Positions 12,995 through 25,300 of a DNA stretch of 64,000 nt are shown in pieces. The DNA is taken from assembly GCA_017654935.2 (NCBI GenBank), contig CM065701.1:1928609-1992608 (forward strand). Reading direction: 5' to 3'. The position numbers and the translations under genes were made by a program. A model generated the notes under the pieces. That model saw only the letters and a program-made list of their open reading frames with translations. It was not told where the DNA came from and searched no databases. The first letter of the stretch is position 1. Each line of letters begins with the position of its first letter. The DNA comes from Phymorhynchus buccinoides. Taxonomy: Eukaryota > Mollusca > Gastropoda > Neogastropoda > Raphitomidae.

Positions 12995-13162
12995 TCATGG
13001 CTTCAGGCCCAGCTCTCTCTGCTCCGCCTCGTCGGTTTCCTCGTCGTACAGATGGTCCTCGTCCTCGTCCTGTTCGTTGTCAGAGGGCAGGGGGGTGGAG
13101 GAGCGCGACTGGGAGGGGGAGGGGGGTGCAGAGCCCGGCTTGGTGTACCTGAAGCTCTTTTC
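12995..13162 (-). CDS. GYS: GYS exon 15, regulatory tail and stop (residues 637-691)
   Basis: 168 nt including TGA (12995-12997); acceptor CCCACAG|GAAAAG. It encodes [55 protein letters not shown]. Ser647, Ser651, Ser655 and Thr659 are spaced four apart, ahead of Ser663 in an SDNE context (CK2-like). This reproduces GSK3 sites 3a, 3b, 3c and 4 plus the priming site 5 of mammalian GYS. The acidic end is also typical. Thr replaces Ser at the site 4 position. Confidence 0.95.
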   Translation of the reverse strand, partial: EKSFRYTKPGSAPPSPSQSRSSTPLPSDNEQDEDEDHLYDEETDEAEQRELGLKP

Positions 13163-16100
13163 CTGTGGGGTGTAGAGGAAGCAATAAGAGATTAAACATG
13201 ATGGTTAAATGGGCAAGACAGCGTCAAACAAAGGATAAACCGTAGTGACAAACTATGAGACAATGTTTGAGTTTAAACAACAAAACGTAGTCACAAAATG
13301 TACAACACACACAAAAAAACAACAACTGACAAACGAACAATGAAACAGTCACAAAATGTACAACACACACAAAAAAACCCCGACAAACAGTAATAAAATA
13401 CAACATTAAGTCGGACAATGAAACACAGTCACAAAATGAGTGACATAACTTTGACTCTCCTACTGTCTTGGGCGCACGTGCGTCATGACGTTGCCTGTAC
13501 GACATTTGCCCAAATTAAACAGACCAACTGACATAAGCTAGAACACCAAGGCTACATCAAAAGGTTGCTATGTTCTGCAAAGTTATGCGGGGGTTGTCTT
13601 TAGCCTTGGCAAGTTTCTAGCATAACATCATCAGTCCAAAATCCTCCTAAGTCGGAGTGTGGCTGCCCATGTGGCGGTGTAATCAAAAAGTCACACACGT
13701 AATATTATCATCCCTAGCTGGTGGATTTGTACCATAGTGTTCAAGTGCTTCGGCTGTTGGGATGATCCCTGGAGTCTTTTAGCCAGGGTAAGACAACAAC
13801 AAACCAGAAGAACTATGCCATAGGTGACTTACAGACACGTTGTCATCGGCCACCTGATCAGGATAGAGTTTGGCAATGGCCATGTTTCGGGCCTTGCGGT
13901 AATACTGTGGAAAGAGAACACACACACACACACACACAGACACACACACACACACAGACACACACACACAGACACACACACACACACACACAGTCATGCA
14001 CATTCAACAAAGAATGAATGAAATAAAATCAAGCTTATAAAATGCAAAACATAAACCACTCTTAAAATTATCCAAAAGAAAAAAGTCAATTCAGCTGAGA
14101 TATTTTCTGGGGAGTTTGTTGCAGTTTTGTTGCAATGTTTTCCAAACCATTATTAACGACAACAAACAACAAAGAAAATAAAGCCAACAACACCCACCCC
14201 AACCAACAAAACCAAAGACTCTGAGCCTACAAGGGCGCAGGCAAAAGAAGATAATGCCCAGATATTAAACATAAAAATGTAAACAATAAAACGTAGACAG
14301 ACATTGGTGTTCAAATTGTAGAAGACAACAAAAGACAGCGACACTATAGCATACTGACAGTATACATACTGAACTAATTGTAGAAGACAACAAAAGACAG
14401 CGACACTATAGCATACTGACATTATACATACAGAACTAATTGTAGAAGACAACAAAAGACAGCGACACTATAGCATACTCACAGTATACATACTGAACTA
14501 ATTGTAGAAGACAACAAAAGACAGCGACACTATAGCATACTGACAGTATACATACAGAACTAATTGTAGAAGACAACAAAAGACAGCGACACTATAGCAT
14601 ACTGACATTATACATACTGAACTAATTGTAGAAGACAACAAAAGACAGCGACACTATAGCATACTGACATTATACATACTGAACTAATTGTAGAAGACAA
14701 CAAAAGACAGCGACACTATAGCATACTCACATTATACATACTGAACTAATTGTAGAAGACAACAAAAGACAGCGACACTATAGCATACTCACAGTATACA
14801 TACAGAACTAATTGTAGAAGACAACAAAAGACAGCGACACTATAGCATACTGACATTATACATACTGAACTAATTGTAGAAGACAACAAAAGACAGCGAC
14901 ACTATAGCATACTGACATTATACATACTGAACTAATTGTAGAAGACAACAAAAGACAGCGACACTATAGCATACTGACAGTATACATACAGAACTAATTG
15001 TAGAAGACAACAAAAGACAGCGACACTATAGCATACTCACAGTATACATACAGAACTAATTGTAGAAGACAACAAAAGACAGCGACACTATAGCATACTC
15101 ACATTATACATACTGAACTAATTGTAGAAGACAACAAAAGACAGCGACACTATAGCATACTGACATTATACATACTGAACTAATTGTAGAAGACAACAAA
15201 AGACAGCGACACTATAGCATACTGACATTATACATACTGAACTAATTGTAGAAGACAACAAAAGACAGCGACACTATAGCATACTGACAGTATACATACA
15301 GAACTAATTGTAGAAGACAACAAAAGACAGCGACACTATAGCATACTGACAGTATACATACAGAACTAATTGTAGAAGACAACAAAAGACAGCGACACTA
15401 TAGCATACTGACATTATACATACAGAACTAATTGTAGAAGACAACAAAAGACAGCGACACTATAGCATACTGACATTATACATACAGAACTAATTGTAGA
15501 AGACAACAAAAGACAGCGACACTATAGCATACTGACATTATACATACTGAACTAATTGTAGAAGACAACAAAAGACAGCGACACTATAGCATACTCACAG
15601 TATACATACTGAACTAATTGTAGAAGACAACAAAAGACAGCGACACTATAGCATACTCACAGTATACATACTGAACTAATTGTAGAAGACAACAAAAGAC
15701 AGCGACACTATAGCATACTCACATTATACATACTGAACTAATTGTAGAAGACAACAAAAGACAGCGACACTATAGCATACTGACAGTATACATACAGAAC
15801 TAATTGTAGAAGACAACAAAAGACAGCGACACTATAGCATACTGACAGTATACATACTGAACTAATTGTAGAAGACAACAAAAGACAGCGACACTATAGC
15901 ATACTGACATTATACATACTGAACTAATTGTAGAAGACAACAAAAGACAGCGACACTATAGCATACTGACAGTATACATACTGAACTAATTGTAGAAGAC
16001 AACAAAAGACAGCGACACTATAGCATACTGACAGTATACATACAGAACTAATTGTAGAAGACAACAAAAGACAGCGACACTATAGCATACTGACATTATA

Positions 16101-17336
16101 CATACAGAACTAATTGTAGAAGACAACAAAAGACAGCGACACTATAGCATACTCACAGTATACATACAGAACTAATTGTAGAAGACAACAAAAGACAGCG
16201 ACACTATAGCATACTGACATTATACATACTGAACTAATTGTAGAAGACAACAAAAGACAGCGACACTATAGCATACTCACAGTATACATACTGAACTAAT
16301 TGTAGAAGACAACAAAAGACAGCGACACTATAGCATACTCACAGTATACATACAGAACTAATTGTAGAAGACAACAAAAGACAGCGACACTATAGCATAC
16401 TCACATTATACATACAGAACTATATCTAAAGCAAATTGGAAATTATACCTTTTTTAATCATAAAATAGAAAAAGAGAACCGTTAAACTCATTCAGGCAAA
16501 TTGATTTGAAGATGTATATTTTCCGACTGTTCTAAAGCAAAAATCAGCATCCCACAGTTGTGACATCAAAAATCATCAGAGTTACTTATAGAACGCACCA
16601 TCCCAAAATGTACGCCACATTGTTTCCAACTGTACTACTAGTGACATCATGAGGCAGGGAGTCTGCAAAACAGTACCACTGTATGCTCCATGAAATACTA
16701 CAGTAGAACCTCCCTATAAAGACCTGTACTACTAGTGACATCATGAGGCCGGGAGTCTGCAAAACAGTACCACTGTATGCTCCATTAAATACTACAGTAG
16801 AACCTCCCTATAAAGACCTGTACTACTAGTGACATCATGAGGCAGGGAGTCTGAGTCTGCAAAACAGTACCACTGTATGCTCCATGAAATACTACAGTAG
16901 AACCTCCCTATAAAGACCTTCCCTATCTCACTCCCTCTAAGATGTGACCAAAAACTGTGTTCACTGATTTTCCCCATTCACGTCTGGCCTACTGAGAGTC
17001 CACCTCCCTATTAAGACCACTCCCTTTTACTAAAGACCCACCACATCCATGAGTGAAAATCATGGTCTTCACGCGTTTCCATCTCTCGCTGGTAAGATAT
17101 CTTATTTTGGCCAGGTGTGACTCCTATACAAATTCCCCCACATTCAAAACGAGACAGACTTTGAAGAGCAGCCTCGTTTGCCTATGAGGGAATTTGTATG
17201 TGGGTCACACCTGGCCAGCAAAAAAACCCAAGGGACTTAATCGTGCTGGGTGTCTTTAAGACATATTTTGACTGATTTTTCAAGGTCTTGGTAGGTAGGT
17301 TCCACTGTGGTATAGATGCAAAGATTGAGAGAGAGA

Positions 17337-17405
<69 letters not shown>

Positions 17406-20400
17406 GGGGGAGAGAGACAGAGAGAGAGGAGAGAGAGACAGAGAGAGAGTGGGAGAGAGAGAGAGAGAGAGACAGAGAGAGAGGAGAGAGGAGAGAGAGA
17501 GAGGGAGAGAGAGAGATAAAGCTAATGTTCATTATTGATAGTTCCACATACCACTCCCAGGTTTCTCCAGTCGAGCAGTTCGCTGAGGCGCTCCGTCCTG
17601 TTTCTCTGAATGATGCGCTGACGGCGAGAGAGACACGTGAAGTCGAACATGTACTGAAACACACATCAACACAATCACTGACTATCATCGACATTCTGTC
17701 TGTATTAGTGTATATGAATATGCACATTTCTAATCATATATGATATGATGTGAAGACACATGAAGTCGAACATGTACTGAAACACGCATCAACACAATCA
17801 CTGACTATCATCGACATTCTGTCTGTATTAGTGTATATGAATATGCACATTTCTAATCATATATGATATGATGTGAAGACACGTGAAGTCGAACATGTAC
17901 TGAAACACGCATCAACACAATCACTGACTATCATCGACATTCTGTCTGTATATGAATATGCACATTTCTAATCATATATCATATGATGTGAAGACACGTG
18001 AAGTCGAACATGTACTGAAACACGCATCAACACAATCACTGACTATCATCGACATTCTGTCTGTATTAGTGTATATGAATATGCACATTTCTAATCATAT
18101 ATGATATGATGTAGGTATTCCAAAGCCCTGCCTTGCAGCTGTGACAAACTGCCCAGAATGCCGATTTTTGCTTGTTTTCAACTTTCATTTTTTCCTTCCT
18201 GAATGAAAATTATGAATAAAAACTCATACCAAATTGTACTTCTGTCTTTTGTGGTTCTATTGGTGTGCTTTTTATTCTTGTGTATGATGTGTTATTATTT
18301 TAAAACATTTGTTGAAAATACCAACCGTATTGGAGTTTTTGGCCGCCGACAAGCCTTCTAACTAAGGCCGTCGGCACCCCCCGGCACTTCATGGCTTTGG
18401 ATGAGCCTGCCCATTTACTCAATATTAACTAAAGTGGTTCTATCTAAAAGGAAATTGAATGCTCTTTAAAACCATGCACTTTTTGAAAGGGTGGGGTAAT
18501 GTTAAGCTGGTTAAAATTTAGTTCAAACTTTTCAAAGTAAAATTTCTTATCGAAAATGACAACATTTTTGCGTAAAAGTTACACCGATCGAAAGCTTGGA
18601 GTTTTCTCTTCCCGTGACGACATGTTCTATTTGTATCCGACCAATGGGCACGCTCATCCACGAACCCAAACTCCGCGGAGTGCGTGACGTCATTCATTCA
18701 TTTACAACTGGCCGGCAAAAATGGCGCACGCACGACAACGCTAACAGAGGCTCAGTTTCATCGCGAAAATATTGCCCATCTTGAAATTATCTACGATATT
18801 GATTCCATGCTAGGTGAGTATTGCTGTTTAAGATTGTTTTCGTGCATTTTTTATGCATATATGATGTTGTAAAGTTTTATATTTCCGTAAAACATGACAT
18901 CATTCTGGAGCTAGAAATCAAATCTTTGACACGGCGAGCAGTCGAGTACTATCGAAGCCGAGCTAATTTTTTCTCATCATGTAAACCGATCATAACCATT
19001 ATAGATGTTTTGGAAAAAGCCTATTATTAACGCTTAAAGATGTAATTAGGAATAAAATTGGAAGATTTTAAAGAAATCGATCAAAATGTGAGATCACGTG
19101 ATGTTGAAAAAATGGTCTGTCCGACTAGTTAGACTGAGTGACTTCCCTTGGCAATATTCTCTTCTGTTTTTCGATCAGCCTAGGCCTAGGATCAGAATTA
19201 TATTTCCTCGTTTTTTGCCCAATACTTATTCAAATCAGTAATTGTTTTGGTTAAAATTATTGCGCTTCTAGACTTCTGCATGTATTTTGCAAAAGATTCA
19301 ACTGTTTGTTTCTGAATTGAAAACCTTTAGTCAGTAAAGTGAAGCATCTTCAAGTTCAACCCAGATTCTGAGATAGAGACTAAGAGAGGAATATCATCAT
19401 GCTAGGCCTAACTAAACGTTGTCTTGGCCTAGACCTACGGCTACCAACAAAATCGAAACTAGTTAATGCTAAGCAAAACTACAAAAAACAGTCAATTGTT
19501 CTCAATATTGTGTTTCATTAACAATTAACAGATACTGGAGAATGCACACACACTAACAATACATTGAATGATTGATAAAGGTCTGCTGTTTCTCATTCAC
19601 AAACATGAGATTTTGATTTCTGCACGCTTTATTTTACACACACACACTACAAGGAACTTAACTCAAGCACCTAGCAACCCAATAATAAACATACAATTAA
19701 AGACCCAACTGGGTTATATGCACACACACAACACACAATGCATGTGGATGTACCTGAATTAAGACAATTTGATGCAGTTTCAAGTTTCAGGCAACTGACT
19801 TCCTAAAACTCTCTCTCTCTCTCACTCTCTCTCTCTCTCTGCAGGCATGGGAATTGTCCGCAAATTTTTTTTTTTTAAGGCAAACTTTTAGTTACTAAAT
19901 ACTTCAATTTTTAGAATATTATATTTTAATGCTGTAAAAATGAGGGGGGGGGGGGGGGGGGGGCTTTTCAGATTTTTTTGTCTCTGACAATTCCCATGCC
20001 TCTCTCTCTCTCGCGCACACACACACACACACACACACTAAGGGGAGAGAGAGACTAAATATGCGCTTAAAATTTTAAAAACGAAGTTCAACAAAGACAT
20101 AATATAATTATAATAATTTTATTAATAGCTCACACACATGCAAATATGCATGCACATACGCACATAACCTTTCTCTCGTTCTGTGTGTGCGACTAAATTA
20201 ATACAATGTTCTATTGCATTGCCTGACCTAGGGCCCAACATACGTGGTCGTCAACGACTGACAGGAAGTCAACTACCACCTGATGTGATTCATAATCACC
20301 GTACTGGGAGTGAGCCAATTAGGAGTTTTCAAATAAATTTTGGAGATTCGTTTCAGATTATTTAAATATTAGCTTCATTTTACTTTGTCTTTGAAAAAAA

Positions 20401-22366
20401 AGATGGGAAAATTATATTTCAGGTGGGGAAAAAAATTGGACTGTGGATTGAAGTTTTTTTTTTCCCTCAAGTTTAAATTCATGTAAGGATTTCACAACAG
20501 AATCTTAACACAAAGCACTTGTGTCTTGCTTAGTTGCTAAAGATGAAAGTATATGGAAGTATTCATTTCGGAAAATAAAAGTTAAATCAAAGAACTGACG
20601 CATATATTCTGTTTTATTATGCTGCAGGTGGTGAAATGGTTCCAAGATCTGATTCCTGGTTTCCACCTGAACGTGCCAGGAACCTCTCAGGACTGAGGGA
20701 AACTCACCTGTCAAAGCATTGCTTGTCAAAGAATTTGACATTGTCACTTTGAATAATGCATTACGGCATAACTCAATCAAGTCTATGTGCATCATGCAAA
20801 AATATTTGTTTTTTGTTCCTTGTTGTATTGTTGTCCGCCAGATAGTGAATGATCACTTGACGTCACGCGCTGCACGCCTTTTGGGCAATTGTTTGAGCGT
20901 GCCCATTGGACACGCATCAACATGTACTGAAACACGCATCAACACAATCACTGACTATCATCGACATTCTGCATCAACACAATCACTGACTATCATCGAC
21001 ATTCTGTCTGTATATGAATATGCACATTTCTAATCATGTGTGATATGATGTGAAGACACGTGAAGTCGAACATGTACTGAAACACGCGTTAAAACAATCA
21101 CCGACTATCATCGACATTCTGTCTGTATATGAATATGCACATTTCTAATCATGTGTGATATGATGTGAAGACACGTGAAGTCGACCATGCACTGAAACAC
21201 GGGTCAACACAATCACCGACTGTAATCAATATTCGTCTGTATATTCCCTATCCTCCCCAACACACAGAGAGTACTGGAGCCAGCTCTTTGATGGAGTCAC
21301 CTGATCCTTTGAAGTACCTGTCCAGCACCCCCCCCTCACCCACCCATCGCCACCCCACCCCACACACATACACACAAACATCCATACCCTTTCACCCCAA
21401 CACATTTGTTACTTTGTTGCCTGCTTATATTTCCTTCATAATGCTTGAAAGAGACCAAAAGTGGAATTTTATGTTTTCTACTGAACTGGTTTTTAAAAAT
21501 AATATTTCATAAATATTGCCCTGTTATATCTTTTATGCTATTGTATATATGAATTAGGATGTATATGTGCGTGTGTGCATGAGAGAGAGAGAGAGAGGGG
21601 TGTGTGTACATATTGTGCGAGTCCGGGCATATTTGCAAGCATATAGTTTGTTTACGCTTTGTTGTTGTTGGGTGGTTATTGTTTATTTATTGTATGCTCA
21701 TTTCTCCTAATTTATTTATTTTTTTGTGTTATAGATGGCTTGATGTAAAAAAGCAAACATTATTGCTTATTCAATGTACCATCTGAAAATAAAAACTTTG
21801 ACTTGACACACACACACACCCAGAGTACCTGAGCGAGTTCCTTGATGGAGTCCTCGGAGCTCTTGCGGTGGCGATCCACGATGTAAATGCCGTAGGACTT
21901 GGGGTCCTGGATGTGGTCGTGCATGAAGCAGCCGAACCCCGACAAGTTGGTGGTGATGCTGGGGATACCCATCACCGTGCACTCCGCTGAAACCATCATC
22001 ATCACCATCATCATCATCCACAGCTCACATTCTCAGCATCAGAAAGTTAGACCCAGATTTCACTGCCTAGGCCCTAAGCTTTCCCATTTTCCAGCAGCAG
22101 TGAGCCTGCCAAAAATAGACCTCTCCCTTTTTTTTTCTCCTGCTGCCTTCAAGGCCTTTTAGTTACCTCTCCCTTACTGGCTAACACTCTCTCTCTCTCT
22201 CTCTCTCTGGTAGCATAGGTAGCGAGTTTAAAATTAGAACAGCAGTGGTGCTGGCTCAGATGAGAAGCAGGCAGGAAAAAGGAAGGGTAAGTGGCTAGAG
22301 TGGGCCAAACTTTATGAAGCCAGAATGCGGCAGAAAAACATGCTGTGTATCACCATCATCGTCATC

Positions 22367-22398
<32 letters not shown>

Positions 22399-25300
22399 CA
22401 TGAAGCAGCTGAACCCCGACAGGTTGGTGGTGATGCTGGGATTGCCCATCACCGTGCACACCGCTGAAACCATCATCATCATTGTCATCGTCATCATGAA
22501 GCAGCCGAACCCCGACAGGTTGGTGGTGCTGCTGGGATTGCCATCACCGTGCACACCGCTGAAACCATCATCATCATTGTCATCGTCATCATGAAGCAGC
22601 CGAACCCCGACAGGTTGGTGGTGATGCTGGGAATGCCCATCACCGTGCACACCGCTGAAACCATCATCATCATCATCATGAAGCAGCTGAACCCCGACAG
22701 GTTGGTGGTGCTGCTGGGATTGCCCATCACCGTGCACACCGCTGAAACCATCATCATCATTGTCATCGTCATCATGAAGCAGCCGAACCCCGACAGGTTG
22801 GTGGTGATGCTGGGAATGCCCATCACCGTGCACACCGCTGAAACCATCATCATCATTGTCATCGTCATCATGAAGCAGCCGAACCCCGACAGGTTGGTGG
22901 TGCTGCTGGGATTGCCCATCACCGTGCACACCGCTGAAACCATCATCATCATTGTCATCGTCATCATGAAGCAGCCGAACCCCGACAGGTTGGTGGTGAT
23001 GCTGGGGATACCCATCACCGTGCACACCACTGAAACCATCATTATCGTCATCATCATCATTGTCATCGTTATCATCACCATCACCATCATCATCGTTATC
23101 ATCATCATCATCATCATTGTCATCGTTATCATCATCATCGTCATGAAGCAGCCGAACCCTGACAGGTTGACACACACACACACCTGGCGTGTACCCCCAG
23201 GGCTCATAGTAGGAAGGGAAAACGCCCAGGTGACATCCCCGCACAAAGTCCTCATAGTCCAGGCCAAACAGAGGGTTGGTGGAGTTGAGGAACTCTGGAT
23301 GGAAGACCACCTGAAGCAGACATCAGTACGTCTGTTAATACATCATATCATGTTCATTACATCAGTACGTCTGTTAATACATCATATCATGTTCATTTCA
23401 TCAGTACGTCTGTTAATACATCATATCATGTTCATTACATCAGTACGTCTGTTAATACATCATATCATGTTCATTACATCAGTACGTCTGTTAATACATC
23501 ATATCATGTTCATTACATCAGTACGTCTGTTAATACATCATATCATGTTCATTACATCAGTACGTCTGTTAATACATCATATCATGTTCATTACATCAGT
23601 ACGTCTGTTAATACATCATATCATGTTCATTACATCAGTACGTCTGTTAATACATCATATCATGTTCATTACATCAGTACGTCTGTTAATACATCATATC
23701 ATGTTCATTACATCAGTACGTCTGTTAATACATCATATCATCATGTTCAGTACGTCTGTTAATACATCATATTCATCATGTCCAGTACGTTTGTTAACAC
23801 ATCATATCATCATGTTCATTACATCAATATGTCTGTTAATACATCACATCATCATGTTCAGTACGTCTGTTAATACATCACATCATCATGTTCAGTACGT
23901 CTGTTAATACATCATATCATCAATCATGTTCATTACATCAATACATCTGTTAATACATCATGTTCATTACATCAGTACGTCTGTCAATACATCACATCAT
24001 CATGTTCATTACATCAGTATGTCTGTCAATACATCATATTCATTACATCAGTACGTCTGTCAATACATCATATTCATTACATCAGTACATCTGTTAATAC
24101 ATCATATCATCATGTTCATTACATCAGTAAGTCTGTTAATACATATCATCATGTTCATTACATCAGTAAGTCTGTTAATACATATCATCATGTTCATTAC
24201 ATCAGTAAGTCTGTTAATACATATCATCATGTTCATTACATCAGTAAGTCTGTTAATACATATCATCATGTTCATTACATCAGTAAGTCTGTTAATACAT
24301 ATCATCATGTGTGTCACGAGTTTGTGACATTGTTCTTCTGAACAGACAGAGAAAGGCACAGTCTACCACTCGATCACAAAGGACCCCGAGATCTTTCTCC
24401 TTCTTTGAACCTAATCGAGACAACCTACTTGTGAAATCCGTGCAACCCGTGTTAGCTCTGACCTCTCGCGAGACTCCACATTCAACTGGCGACTTCATGA
24501 GTTTCGACCGGTCAAACGTCACTCCATATTTTTCCTTCAGTTAAGCAACATCGCTTCATCGCTTCATCCTTTCTCCTTTTCATCGTTCTGTCCACCTACG
24601 GCCGCCCAGTGCTGAGGTGTGGTGAGGGCCACGTCCCTGAAGGATCCTGTTATCAACTCTTTATCCTGCACGAGTCCTAGACGTGGGGATAGCGAAGCTG
24701 TAGAGCTTCGGCTGACATCGTTTCTCCTCTTCATCCTCATCGCCATCTTCACCCCTTTTTATTTGGTTCCTCATTGTCCTCCCTTCCCCGTCATCGTCCC
24801 TGGCGTTCACTGGAGTCCTGGAAGAAAGCTGTGGCCGGTCCGGAACCCCTTCCACCTGCTCGCGCTTACCCCGAGCCCTTGGCGAGACCAGAGCTGCGAC
24901 TGTCTTGTGGGGAGGATTCTTCTTCTTCATTCCGCCACTTGGAAGTTTGGTCAGTAGCTGCATAAAATTAGTATTAATCCCGTTAAAACTCGTACAACAA
25001 CGCGCGCGTAACAATGTAGAATAGCTAGTTATAGGTTTGCTAACATGTATATTTGTGTGCGTTTTCTTTGGTTCATTTTTCTTATTATTTTCTTGATTTT
25101 TGCATAAGGGGCTAAGGAACTGACTGGCTGGGTCATGACTTGTCAGTTGGATAGGTTTTTGCCGGTCGTAGAATTTGGTACTTGAACTCGGCACATATTT
25201 TTGAATCAATGTTTTGGCTCGCCATTGTGTGTTTAGGCCGTGCAAATCGTTTTTCGGTGCAAAGCGTATTTGAGTTCACAGAGATTCAGAATCCTAAATG

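Noticed and set aside
14314..16424. Regular 62-bp repeats considered as a CRISPR-like array
   Set aside because: There are no unique spacers; whole units repeat head to tail in a eukaryotic intron, so it is a minisatellite.
17182..17743. Open frame joining exon 13 with a serine/leucine repeat
   Set aside because: It is the GA/CT microsatellite next to the exon 13 donor read through; splicing at GTATGT removes it.
22312..23907. Long open frames on both strands over the exon 12 and 39-bp arrays (332 and 452 codons)
   Set aside because: Repeat translation. The minus frame continues from exon 11 through its donor and is out of frame with the true exon 12.
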